From NCBI GenBank assembly GCA_025201345.1, contig JAIXMG010000016.1, positions 558,001 through 622,000 on the forward strand: a DNA stretch of 64,000 nucleotides, written 5' to 3'. Position numbers and translations under genes: made by a program. The notes under the pieces were generated by a model, which was not told the DNA's origin, made no database searches, and worked only from the letters and a program-made list of their open reading frames with translations. Shown here in pieces: positions 45,224 through 56,380 of the stretch (position 1 is its first letter; the number at the start of each line of letters is the position of its first letter). Origin of the DNA: Thamnidium elegans. Taxonomy: Eukaryota > Mucoromycota > Mucoromycetes > Mucorales > Mucoraceae.

Positions 45224-45465
45224 ATGCATAGCGTCAATGCTCACTATTCTTCATTTAAAGCTTACCAACCTGTATATACACACGGTAAGGAACATATATA
45301 TATATATATTTACTTGGTAAATAACTTTTTAATTGTATAGCTTGTTCCTCTTTGATAATCTGTACCAGAGATGCAATCAAACGTATGTGTAACCATAAGG
45401 AACGGACAAGTGAATTCTATACGGCATTTACATTTCGATCTTTCTCCTTTCTGTACTCTAAATAA
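45224..45465 (+). CDS. Possible two-exon short protein
   Basis: ATG at 45224. Exon 1 to 45284 (MHSVNAHYSSFKAYQPVYTH), GTAAGG donor, TTGTATAG acceptor at 45340, then an open frame of about 41 codons (CSSLIICTRDAIKRMCNHKE and on) to TAA at 45463-45465. The splice signals are good and the frame is coherent, but no family is recognised and the C-terminal composition is not convincing. It might be a remnant of a larger gene. Confidence 0.2.
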
Positions 45466-46165
45466 GTATTGGACAGTAGCTCAAATATAAAAGTGAATTT
45501 AAACCTACATAATTTAGTGACACGTTTGACAGTCTAAATATGAAATGTTTAAATTGGAAGCCGGCATGAACAGGCTCTACTACACAAATAAAAACCCCTC
45601 TTCTAGCATCTATCATTGAAAGAGTCTTTTTCTTCCTAAAAGGTTTTAATATATATATTACGCTTATTAGATTACCGAGAAGTTCGAAGTTTTGTTTTAA
45701 AATGAATTAAGCTATGATGGTTACACCTTGTACTTTTCCCTTTCGCAAGATTATCATTGAGCAACCGTCAAATATATATATATATATATATATATATACA
45801 AAAATCTCTCACAGTTTGTATCATAGAGTACAGTGTATATCATAATTAATCTTAATAAACTTTTAACGCTTACTTGTTCAATTAGATCTTCCTTTTAAAT
45901 TTCTTTTGTTTCTGTGTTACTATTTTTTTTTCGGAAAAATTGAAGGACCCAGATAAAATAGGATTTTTTCCGAGGCAAGGGGGGAGTGTAATAAGTTGAT
46001 AAAAAAAAAAGTGCAACAATGTATTAGGCAAGCATGGTTGTCTTCCGTAACACTAAACGGAAGTGTTTTCCGCGAATATTTTTATCTATTAGATTACAAC
46101 ACATAGTAGGAAATGATATAAAGTATCGCGAAACTTATTAGCTGTACGGAGATCACAGATTTATC

Positions 46166-46201
<36 letters not shown>

Positions 46202-48510
46202 GTAAAATGTAATAAAAGAAGCAGTTTCAGTTATTTTGTAATTCACCGGATAGACATATGTAACCCCGTTTACGGTACAGTATTAACCAGTATTCTACCA
46301 TATCGTAGTTGTTTCTATACTAATTATATTATATGCATTTCCCGAGGGTTTATTGTCATTATGATATAATTATATATATATTGTTACTTTACTGTATCAT
46401 TTATTCAACTACTTTTTTTTTTCTTTTTTTTGTGGGGAATAATTTGTCCTACTGTATTGATGTTTTAGCGAAAACAAAGAACACGTTTCTATTTTTACAA
46501 CGAGGTGAAGGGTTTTAGATAAACTTTCTTAATCGGGATAATCTCTGTATGCTTTTTTGAAGGAAAATCCAATCTGAGATGCTATAAACAACTATGTAGG
46601 AAACTAATTCTAGACAAAAAAGTTGCACAACGTGTAAGTACATGTAAATTTTTTTTAAAAGAAAAAGAATAATCGGTATTTTCGCTATTTACTCTTATTG
46701 AAAACAATAAGCTTTGTTAAAATAACATCAGATAACTTTGCTAAAGTCACTAGCATGAATACTTAACATATTTTAATAGCCAATCGTATTATCAATTTAA
46801 AGATATGTATTAGTTAGCTTCCATGTGGACCTTACGGCTGTTGTTGAATTCCGGGACGCATCATTAATCAGCAAGAATTAAACAATTTTACCTACCGCCT
46901 TGTTCTTTATTAGTTTCGTAAGGACCAGGCCCTTGGGAGGTGTCTTTAAAAGCGCAATTACTTACCTGTCTTTTAAGCTGCGTAACTATTATAACTTTAA
47001 TGAACTTATCGTACTTTGTAAAAAAAAGTTTAAAATTTTGACAGAAATACTAACTGTCTTGAACCAAAATACTGTATAAAAACGGTTGATTTAACTTTCA
47101 GAAAGTGATCTCTCATACTATTGGGGAGCCATTATTTTATTATTTGGCATTTTTTCTTTATGCATATATCATCATATCGGAGAACTAGTTGGCATTTCGT
47201 GTACGATAATGGTACTACCTTTACTCTAAACGTACAGTAAGAACGTTCTCTCGCTCCTCTTTTTTTTTTCTGTTGATATTTTGGTTCTTTTTCCTTATGT
47301 CTAGATGACCTATTATTCATTCCATTATTTTATTGGTTTTGTAATGATACGTTCCTCATCTTTTTTGGTTAATTACTGTTCTATCTTTTTTCGGTAACTT
47401 TTTTTCGGTGTTCTTCTAACCCAAGAATCGGACTATTACATTCGCCACGTATTATAAAACAATTTACTTGTATCGATTCACTTCTATTTTACGAATAAAG
47501 CCCTCTCGAAGGTAAACAGTCAAAATAATTTTCTTTGATAATTATCTGCGTTGCAATTAAATAGTCAATATTTAGTGCTATTCTTACAGTCAACACAAGA
47601 CGCTTATACAATTGAATGCAGAATTTTTATCGGATTAGCAGACTGAAACTATAAAAGGCGTAAGTTTTACGATATAAAGTACTTACAGAGATATACAAGA
47701 TATGCAAGTGATTAAAAAAAAAATTTAAAAAAAGTCGCGATTAGAAACACAAAATCTCCCCTGTCACCTACTAAAAAAAAAAGGGGGAGCCTATTATTTT
47801 TACTCAAAAATGCAATTACGAAAATGTTCTCGAATACTGAAATATTTGTACATGTGGCACAGTAGTGTGTGTATAGGCTTCCAGTTGTATAGATCAACTG
47901 GCCTATGGCGCAGTTAAAACGCATATATTCTTAAAAGGCAAGATAGCTGATCCCCTACTGTATTGTGTCTGAGACATCAGAAAGTTCTACTTTACGTGCA
48001 GAATAAATACAGGCTATAAGATTGTTTTTTTCTAGTAGCCGGAAAGGGGACAGCCACACACAAGGGGGGGGGGGGGATTTACGTCATAAACTTGTTTCTG
48101 CTTTAGGGCAGAACACGATTTAATATACGCTGTTAAAGGGGAGGGGGCGAAAATACTCAACATGTAGTAATAAACGTTATTTGGTGTTATTTATAGTAAC
48201 AACATAATATTACAACACATTTACTTGTTATCCTGCATAAAAAGAGCCGCTATTAGACGAATCTAGACGAAGAAAAAAAAAAAGGTGATCATATTATTAT
48301 TTTGTAAATTATCAGACGATAGTGAGGTTCGTTTCATTGGCTGATTCGTGTAACTTTTTTTTACTTACTCTAATAGTAGCCATGTCATGTGGTACCAGAA
48401 ACCAGTGTAAACAGGCTCCGGTAACCCTTAGGTATTCGGAAGCAGCGAAGAAAAAAATAATTTTCTTCTTTTAGTTTCTTTACACATCTTTTTTTTGAAA
48501 TTTTATAACC
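45466..48510. other. Three-kilobase gene-poor region
   Basis: AT-rich, with (TA)n at about 45770-45797, a T31 run near 46167-46198, an A/G tract near 47773-47787 and a G13 run near 48065-48077. A 7-bp-stem hairpin (CTTCCGT/ACGGAAG) lies at about 46042-46063. No gene supported on either strand. Confidence 0.45.
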
Positions 48511-49107
48511 ATGTCTTGGCAAGCATATGTTGACACCAACCTTGTAGGTACTGGTTTCGTCTCTCAAGCAGGTATTTATGGTATTAACGGTGGTGGTGTT
48601 TGGGCTGCTTCTCCTGGTTTCTCCGTAAGTGTTTTTTTTTATTTTTTATTTCCTTGAAAAAAAAAAAAAAAAAAAAAAAAAAAGATGGAGATTAACATCT
48701 CCTTCTGTAGATCAAACCTACCGAAATCCAAACGATCCTTAACGGTTTCACCGACGCTGATAGTGTTCGTGCTAACGGTATTCGTATTAACGATGTCAAG
48801 TACCTCACTTTAAGAGTAGATGAACGTTCTATCTACGGTAAAAAGGTAAGTTCGAAAACATGTATAAAAAAAAAAGAAAAAAGAAAGCGTATTAATTTTG
48901 TTGTTTAGAACGCCACTGGTTTCTGTATCGTCAAGACTACTCAAGCTATTTTGGTTGCCCTTTATGACGATAAGATCCAACCTGGTGCTTGTAACAAGGT
49001 CGTTGAAGATTTAGCTGATTATTTGATTTCCGTTGGCTACGTAAGTTATAAATATAAACTCGTGTTTTTGACGTGTATTTTTAACATTTTAAAAAACAAT
49101 ATAGTAA
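48511..49107 (+). CDS. PFY1: Profilin
   Basis: Small actin-monomer-binding protein that also binds poly-proline and phosphoinositides. Four exons: 48511-48624 (MSWQAYVDTNLVGTGFVSQA, VWAASPGFS), 48711-48845 (IKPTEIQTILNGFTDADSVR, YLTLRVDERSIYGKK), 48909-49040 (NATGFCIVKTTQAILVALYD, then VVEDLADYLISVGY), and 49105-49107, which is only the TAA stop. The result is 127 residues, the usual fungal size, and it ends in the typical LADYLxSVGY. The MSWQ start and the TGFCIVKT strand are profilin signatures. The first intron carries an A27 run. The last intron sits exactly between the final Tyr codon and the stop. Confidence 0.96.
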
Positions 49108-49419
49108 GCACTCCATATATCAAAAATAAAATAAATAAAAAAATCAAGGAAAAAGGAAAAGCGTATCACTCTCTTCTTTTACCTTGCTCTTTATATAACC
49201 AATTTAAAAAACAAAACAAAACAAAAATTGCTCTTTTAATATCGAAATAAAACCTTTATATACATTGTGTAGGCAGTTTCATGTCTCAAAATCGCACGCT
49301 AAAACTCTTCAAAGTCAGATATTGGGGTCTTTTTTCGTCAAAAATATTGAAACTCATTAAAATGCTATCATATTTCAGTTTCCTGCTTTTTCCCGGGCCA
49401 CAACTCTTTATTAAATAAT
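49108..49419. other. Spacer between profilin and the nucleotidyltransferase gene
   Basis: About 310 bp of AT-rich sequence, with ACAAAACAAAACAAAA near 49210. Nothing recognised. Confidence 0.35.
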
Positions 49420-50281
49420 ATGGTTAAAGGTAAATGAGTATTGAAAGTAAATGAAGCTCGTCATAATAACACGGGTGTTGTAAGTTTTAATTCTAGGAGC
49501 TGGGTATGGTACCAGACTGCAACGAGATTTAAAAGCTTCTGAAGAGTACAATCACTTATTAGGTGTACCTAAAGCTTTATTACCTCTTGGTAACCGAGAT
49601 GCCCTTATTACTCATTGGGTCGAACTGTTTGAAGCTCATGGCGTAACTGCCGAGAACGACATTTTTGTAGTTACCAACGGTCAGTGTTACGAGTCCTTCA
49701 AGTTATGGGCAAACCTTCATCGTATCCCACTCAATCATATTGTAAGTGATGGAACAGAGACCAATGAAACTCGCTTAGGCGCTGTACCTGATATTTTATT
49801 TGGTATAAACCATTTCGAATTAAACCAATCCGATGTACTTGTTGTAGGCGGGGACACATTATTTTTACATGACTTTAGTTTAGATAACTTTTTAAAAAAC
49901 TTTGACACTAACAATGATAGCTGCTTGGTAACAGCATATCAAGTTCCGGATCAAGATGTTCAGAAGTTTGGTATTATAGAAACAGACCCACAAGGTATTA
50001 TCACGAGCTTTTTAGAAAAACCCGATCCATCAGCGACCAAATCACGTTCTGCGTGCCCTTGCTTTTATTTATTTCATCATAACGCTATACCTTTAATTGA
50101 AGAGTTTGTTAATATGTGTAAAGAATCAAATGCACCCAAAGAGGCATATGATGCTACTGGAAAATGTCTCGCTTATCTTTACCCTCGTTTCCAAGTATCT
50201 ACATTTCCTATTTCCGGTCGTATTGATGTTGGTGGTTTACAATCTTATATTGACGCAAACAAATATTTTGAGAAAAAGTAA
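49420..50281 (+). CDS. Sugar-phosphate nucleotidyltransferase-like protein
   Basis: Rossmann-like nucleotidyltransferase of the type that forms NDP-sugars or related activated metabolites. A 10-nt first exon (ATGGTTAAAG) joins at a CTAG acceptor to give MVKGAGYGTRLQRDL, which carries the G-x-G-T-R nucleotide-binding signature. Next come GVPKALLPLGN (conserved PKxLLP), DIFVVTNGQCYESFKLWA, VLVVGGDTLFLHDF with the metal-binding Asp, KFGIIETDPQGIITSFLEKP and GRIDVGGLQSYIDANKYF. About 265 residues. The first beta strand before GAGYGTRL seems shortened compared with the usual LILAAGxGTRL, so the start is uncertain. The exact sugar cannot be told. Confidence 0.75.
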
Positions 50282-50353
50282 ACATAATAAATTGTTATTA
50301 TTTTTTATTGGTTCAAATAGTTTTTTTATATACATATACATGAATGGGATAAA

Positions 50354-53300
50354 TCAATTATCTTCTTCAGGATTAGGATAACTTTCCGCACCCCAAATAT
50401 TATAGAGTTGTTCACTAGCTGCATTTCCCCAACGTCTTCTGCTAATATGATTTCGTGTCACATATTTTGCTAATTTTTTACCTTCTTCGACAGTCTTTCC
50501 TTGGAACGCTTTCAATAATGCATGAGGAGTTGGGTATATTTTGCTCAAGGACATGGCACGCTCAGCATTCACTCCTCGAATTGTCATCAGCATACGCATG
50601 TACACTTCACCTACAGTGGTAGATCCATTTTTCGTGTTTAGTTCAGCGAACAAAGGATACTTGATTAAATATGCAGATTTATGTAATATGCTATTTCGTT
50701 CAGCTTTTGCTCTAAATGCCTTCTTCAAATCGAGATAATTTTGACGTGTGACAATATCTACTGGAATACTATACAATGTTGTATTCTGATATATACGATT
50801 CATTATTTTAGTAGCAGATATTAAAAAGTCAATTGTCTCATCTACACTATCTGTTCTTCGCAAGTAGAAACCTTCGACGATCTGAAGAGATGACATGGCT
50901 GTTTGAACAGCTTGTAATCCAAATCTGATAGCATCTTCTCGACTGTATTCCTCTACAACATAAATTACTTTTTCTGCACCAGATACTCTCAATCTCTTCT
51001 TTTGCTCTACATATCGACCGTCTTTAATACTACTAACCAAATCATCCAATCGCTTTCTTTCTACAATATAATCAAGAAATAATTCTTGATCTTCGCCTGT
51101 ACTATTTCTCTTTCTTGCAACCCAGATTACATCACCTACATCCAATGCGCGCGTAATACATCTAACTCCTTTCTCAGCCAATTTCCGTTGAAAGTAAGTA
51201 CGACTGTTCTTCATTTGAATTTCACGGTTATCTAGTATCAACACGATCTCATACTCGCCAGGTGATATCGATTCTAACTGTAATGAGTCCACCAGTTGAT
51301 TATAATCGACTGTATTTTGTTGTGTTTGAGTTTGTGATAACGATTGAGACGATTGTTGAGAGAAAGTGGTTTGTGAAGGTTTAGGTTGAGAAAACACAGG
51401 TCGAGAAGACGTAGGTAGAGAAGACACAAGTTGAGAAATAGCAGGTTGAGAAATAGCAGGTCGAGAAAGAACAGGCCCAGAAGATGCAAGTTGGGAAAGC
51501 ATAGGTTGAGAAGGAGCTTGTGAGGAGGCTGAATATTGTACTGAACGTTGACTACTTTCATCGATTGGTCTAACAAATATTGCTTCTTTAGGCCAAACAT
51601 TATCAGGTTCTTCACGGTGTAATGGCAACAAAGGTCTTGTAGGAAGACCAGGACAAACAGGATCCCCATATGGTTCACTGATATAACCAATAGAACAATT
51701 AAGATGAGTTTTATCTACAGATATTTTAATGACGTTCTTGCATTTGAAATGAGAACGCTGCGAAGTATAGAACCGGATTCGATAAGCAATACATTCCTGC
51801 TCTTCATTAATTGTAACTTCTGCTTTAGCTATAGACCTTACATCTTCATTCTTGGAATTTAAGTAAGTATAATGAAACGCTCCTTCCTTGATCTTTTTAG
51901 TAATTGCTTGAGTAACAGGAAAGTAGTCACCTTCCAAATCAAAGTTGGCTTTAAATGAGATGTTCTCTGCCGCGGAACGTAAAGGTTGAGATGATTCAGG
52001 TGAAGATAAAAGATCGACGATATCTTCTGCTTGCATTTCTACTTGTGATGATTTTAATGTGGGTAAAGTAGAGGGCGTAAGATCGATATCTTCGTCGTCT
52101 TCAATATCGTAAAATTGATTACTGAGTTTACTCGGGGCGCTAAATTTTTTTAAAATGCTAGAAGAGGCCAGAGTACGGTATTTACCGGAACTAGTAGCTG
52201 CGGAATAAGATGATTGCGTTGAGCTGGATTGATTTGGAGAGGATGCTGCCGGAGAGTATATGTCATCATAGTCAGTAAAGCCACCAAAGTCATCAATCTC
52301 ATCGCTTTCAGTAGCGTCCATAACACGTCTTGCAAACGACGAGCCATTGCTATCAATAATAGAAGAAAAGTTGCTTGTATTAGATGTACTAGCGTTTGAT
52401 CTTGAGTCACTAGAGCTGGACAAAGACTCGGGTCTTGATGTAGAAGCTGAGCTAGTAGCTGCATTATTATTAGCAGTACGTCCACTTATTGATATTGACC
52501 GATGGTCCGATGGATTTAACATGTATTGACTCATATCCGGCCCAGAATTTTGTTCTTCATATCCTTCCAGTAAATTATCAAGTAATGCAGCCGTTCTGGA
52601 TCCGCTATTTTTTCGACCTCCTCTTCCTCTTCCTCTACCTCCTCGAGCCCTACTTACTCTTGGCTTCTTTTGTGGTCGGCTCGATTCGGCTAATGCATGT
52701 AATATATCAGGATCATCATTTAAATTACGCGGTACTGAACTATTACTGCTATTTCCATTTGATCTACTGTCTATAGAAATCGAATGATGCTGTGTTGGAT
52801 CCAAGACATATAAACTCATATCTACATCGTCTGGTCTCATAGGATATGACTCGAGCATGCTATCGATCATATCACTCGTAGAAGATGATCTAGCATTTTT
52901 TCGGCTACTCGATCTTGCTGTTGATGGATTTCTGTTAAAAGACTCTATAACTTGACTATCGGCAGCCGTAGTAGTAGATGTTGACGGAGCAGCTTGACTA
53001 CTGTTCGCTGGCGTAGTTTTTAATCTCCTTGCTATATCCACACCCGTCTCTGTTAAACTAAACCTTGCCGGAGTTCCACATTTATATACGTATCCTTTAT
53101 CTATTAAAGTCTTCATACTGCTCCAAGCAGTATAGGATTTTCCAGGATCTGAAAGGGTATAGGATGAATTACAGAAATTTTGAGCTACTCTACATACTTG
53201 TTCTTTAGAAATGTTTTCTCTTCCCACCACATGAAATTCCAATAGACAGAGTAAGATGCCGTATCCTCCTGTTCTATACTGAGGCACATAGGCTCGTTGT

Positions 53301-53793
53301 TTTCGAATAGGTGTTGATGTATCTTCTATATCATTGAGCTGTTGAGTTCCTCTCTTTCGACCTAAAGAAGAGGTTCCGTCCCACCACGCCGAAAAAAAAG
53401 AATTAAATTTTTTTAAAAAAAAAAAATGAATATATTATACTATACCTTTTGCAGGACGTTGAGGTGGAGGAAGACCATTATCCTTACAATATTTTTTCAT
53501 GCTCTCTTCTAACCTGGCGACTAACCCAGGTCCGATACCAGCTAAAAGCATTGCTTGTGAAGGATGGTCAAACCTATCTGTACACTTATCCAAAGAATCG
53601 TAAGCCTTTTTTTTTACAGAATGAACAAAAAAAAAAAAAAAAAATCAGTATATCCTGTTCAAATAGTTCCATTTTTTTTTAACTCGTTTACTTTTTTATA
53701 TGTATAGTATGCTTTACTGTTAATCAATTGCGATTGTTCCATCCATTCTTTCACCCAATCTCTCAAGAGAGGATTTGCACAGTTTCGAGACAT
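50354..53793 (-). CDS. MUS81: Crossover junction endonuclease MUS81
   Basis: Catalytic subunit of Mus81-Eme1, cutting branched DNA at stalled forks and recombination intermediates. Starts MSRNCANPLLRDWVKEWMEQ at 53793, then a helix-hairpin-helix (LLAGIGPGLVARLEESM) and a winged-helix segment from 53287 (YRTGGYGILLCLLEFHVVG, TAWSSMKTLIDKGYVYKCG). The nuclease block has LILDNREIQ, GDVIWVARK, the catalytic ERKRLDDLVSSIKDGRYVEQ and KVIYVVEEY. The C-terminal HhH2 region includes MTIRGVNAERAMSLSKIYPT. About 1,090 residues, roughly twice the human protein, because of a disordered Ser-rich insertion (about 51300-52950) carrying two repeat systems described as findings. Three exons upstream of the long exon, with introns near 53400-53440 and 53610-53710. 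Confidence 0.95.
51383..51517 (-). repeat. 15-nt coding minisatellite in MUS81 (SQ-rich pentapeptides)
   Basis: About nine tandem 15-nt units, on the plus strand resembling AGGTTGAGAAATAGC. They encode pentapeptides such as LSRPA, ISQPA, ISQLV, SSRPV and FSQPK on the minus strand. Neighbouring sequence continues the Ser-Gln richness. Confidence 0.8.
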
Positions 53794-54212
53794 GATTAGC
53801 TTTTATTATGTAAACTGATCTTGAAAAAGAAAAATATTATGTGAAAGTGTGTAAATTGGCTACGACGGTTTTCTTACTATCATTTTTAGGGAACAGGAGT
53901 CACGTACAATATGCTTTTTTTTTTTAAGTCGCCGCGTCGCGTTGAATTTACGTGTTCATGCCAGTTTGTGATAAAATACCTCAGGGGTAAAATCTTCTCG
54001 CTATTTTGATAATCTACCAAACACCATATATATTTTTTTTGTTTAGCGAATACAGTAATCTTTTGTTAATAACCTCAATAAGGTTCTTCCCCTAAAAGGA
54101 TACCGTTCAAAAGTCTGATTGGATTGGTCTTCCAGTGACCGCTTTTAAAACTGATTTAAATACACTTTTTTTTTTAAAAAAAAAAGTGACATTTGTTAAA
54201 TAATAAAAACAC
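53794..54212. other. Divergent MUS81 / G-patch promoter region
   Basis: 419 bp between two start codons, with T10 near 53923, TATATATTTTTT near 54027 and a T10A10 block at 54166-54185. No further gene. Confidence 0.35.
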
Positions 54213-54935
54213 ATGACAGAACAGCATAATTTCGAAGAAAAAGAACAACCATATTCACCAATTATTCCACCGAGAACTATAGTATCAAAATACAGCCGAC
54301 CGATTGAGTTTATTTCTGAAGGTTCTACCTTACCAGAAAAAGACACGAAAAAGCCAAAGATTACTTCTAATGGCAACGAAATAGCTTCTTTTTACCGCAG
54401 CATTATATCAGCATCGTCAAAACCCGATAACTCGAAAAACAATAACGAAAAACCAAAACCTGGTAACTCAAAAAATAGTAGTAACGAAAAACTATCGACA
54501 GAAGAAACTTGGTGGTGCGAAAGCTGCAGCATGTCCATACTCAAATCAGATTATAAACGTCATATTCAAGGCACGGCGCATATGGTATGCAGTAAAAGTG
54601 AGCCTGTACCAGATATGCTTGGTTTAAGTGGAAAGAATCTAGGATTTAAAATGTTGAGGTCGCAAGGTTGGAAATATGAGGAAGGGTTAGGCCCTAAGGG
54701 TCAAGGCCGTCGGCATCCTATTGCTACTGTCTTGAAGCAAGACCGGTTATGTATTGGACATGGTGAATCTGGACGAAAAGTTGTCACTCATAAGTATAAA
54801 GAGATTGAGAAGAAGGCAATTGATCGACAACGAAGAGAGGCGGCGAATCAAAGAGATCCTGGTAAGGAAATTGCAAGGAAACATAAAGAAGAAACTGCGA
54901 GAAGAGTTGCTATATTAAAATATATGAAGGACTGA
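54213..54935 (+). CDS. G-patch and C2H2 zinc-finger protein (GPANK1-like)
   Basis: Intronless, 240 residues. The N-terminal 95 residues are polar and Lys/Asn/Ser-rich. Residues about 98-125 form a single C2H2 finger (WWCESCSMSILKSDYKRHIQ followed by GTAHM). Residues about 140-180 form a G-patch (LGFKMLRSQGWKYEEGLGPK, GQGRRHPIATVLKQDRLCIG), and the tail is a charged helix. This order and the VLKQDR end match GPANK1-type proteins, though ankyrin repeats are not visible here. G-patch proteins usually activate DEAH helicases in splicing or ribosome assembly; the partner is unknown. Head-to-head with MUS81. Confidence 0.8.
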   Translation: MTEQHNFEEKEQPYSPIIPPRTIVSKYSRPIEFISEGSTLPEKDTKKPKITSNGNEIASFYRSIISASSKPDNSKNNNEKPKPGNSKNSSNEKLSTEETWWCESCSMSILKSDYKRHIQGTAHMVCSKSEPVPDMLGLSGKNLGFKMLRSQGWKYEEGLGPKGQGRRHPIATVLKQDRLCIGHGESGRKVVTHKYKEIEKKAIDRQRREAANQRDPGKEIARKHKEETARRVAILKYMKD

Positions 54936-55055
54936 CTAATGTAATAATAAAAAGAAACCATTATATATCATTATTTTTCGAATTAATTGCAAACGATGAT
55001 CGCTTAGTCAGCGTTACATACACTACATTCGAAATAAAGTTATGCAAAATGATAT

Positions 55056-55126
55056 TCCCTGACGGGGAATTGAACCCCGGCCGCGTCGGTGAGAGCGACG
55101 AATCCTAGCCACTAGACCATCAAGGA
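55056..55126 (-). tRNA. tRNA-Glu (anticodon CTC)
   Basis: On the minus strand the acceptor stem is TCCTTGA/TCAGGGA with one G-U pair. Box A-like TGGTCTAGTGG, anticodon arm CGTCG-CTCTCAC-CGACG with anticodon CTC, and box B GGTTCAATTCC are all present. There is no intron. A T4 run (ATATCATTTTGC) follows the 3' end as a Pol III terminator. CCA is not encoded. An E-box cluster lies about 55 bp upstream. Confidence 0.95.
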
Positions 55127-55180
55127 CGTCTTATTTTAAGAACCTTTATTTATTATAAGTCTTTTTTTGAAGTAAAAAAT

Positions 55181-55218
55181 ACGTGATATTCACGTGAATA
55201 TCATGCTTATATCACGTG
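55181..55218. promoter_or_regulatory. E-box cluster centred on a 20-bp palindrome
   Basis: TGATATTCACGTGAATATCA at 55184-55203 is a perfect palindrome around CACGTG (55191-55196). A second CACGTG lies at 55213-55218, 22 bp further on, and an ACGTGA half-match at 55181-55186. CACGTG is the usual site of bHLH factors of the Pho4/Cbf1/SREBP classes. The target gene is unclear: the tRNA starts 55 bp away and the next protein gene 1.2 kb away. Confidence 0.5.
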
Positions 55219-56370
55219 CTTTATATATATGTTCGCATTTTTCTAGTATTTGTACCTTGTTGTTTGTAACTTACCCTCTTTTTAAATATAAATACAATTC
55301 AATTATTTCAGACAGTTGACACTTTAATTTTTTTTTAAAAAAAAATATGTGTTTTCTTTTCTTTTTGATATTTTTTTGTAATTTATACTTGTATTAGAGC
55401 TAGTGCGAGATTACACCCTACTGTTGTGTACATATTGCTCACTTTTTATACACCAATTAGTCCCTAAACTTCAAAGAAAACTTCCGAAAATGTTTTTTGT
55501 TTGTATCATTTTTAAAATATTTAATAACCACTGTTATAAGATATACACAAAGAAAAAGTAGACTAATGCCGTTATAATATATACTCTCCTCTTGCACCCT
55601 ATTCTTTTTCTTTTTCTGTGCATATAAAGATGGCTCGATTATTTGCAGTACTGTATAATAGTTTTTTTCCCCCAGTTTACTAGGGATTGAGAGTTAAATC
55701 GCCTGAGATATACGGATTCCAATCATAACTTCCAAACGAGATCACCGAACAAAAAATCAGGAGATTATAAACTTTAGGATGTTTCAATTTTTAATATACG
55801 TCATTATTGAAACGCACGACAGAAAACAGAAGCTAAAAAATTGATGTTTTGCATAAATCGTACGCATTCAAAAAATAAGGGTTACTTCTGCAAGATTATT
55901 ATATCGTAACATAATTGTTTTTTTTTAAGCATGAATATATACACACACAATAGGAAATTATTGTTCAAAACTCTTCTTGGGGGATTTTTTTTTTATGCTT
56001 AAAGGTGAGGCATAATCGTCCGTGCGACCGTAATCAGCTCGATGCGCGATTCGGACTCTTTCGGAAAAGAACCAATCATTTAAACCAAACGATCAGATCA
56101 TTGTGAACAAAAAGAGGAACCACTTCTCACATGAATTCAGACCAGAACAACAACAAAAATACTTTTTTTTTTATGATTACTGTAAAATACATATACATTT
56201 TGTCTTGTTTTACAAATACCATGTGAATTAAGTTATATACCTGCTTATTCAATCAAGATTTGAGAAAAATGAAAGTTACTATACCAATTGAGGAAAGTGT
56301 CGGAATTTGTCACATGGAAAAACCATGAAAAACTCAGTTATTCTTTCCGCAAACAATTTTTTTTTTTTTA

Positions 56371-56380
56371 GGTATATAAA
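56371..56380 (+). promoter_or_regulatory. TATA box of the acidic-protein gene
   Basis: GGTATATAAA lies about 75 bp upstream of the ATG at 56456, just after a T11 run. The placement is typical of a TATA element. Confidence 0.4.

Noticed and set aside
46880..46965. Minus-strand fragment reading SQGPGPYETNKEQGG
   Set aside because: Looks like part of a Gly/Pro-rich small protein, but no start, convincing intron or continuation could be found.
52150..52776. Leu-rich frames on both strands within MUS81
   Set aside because: Alternative frames of Ser/Gln repeat coding sequence, with no domain or start context.
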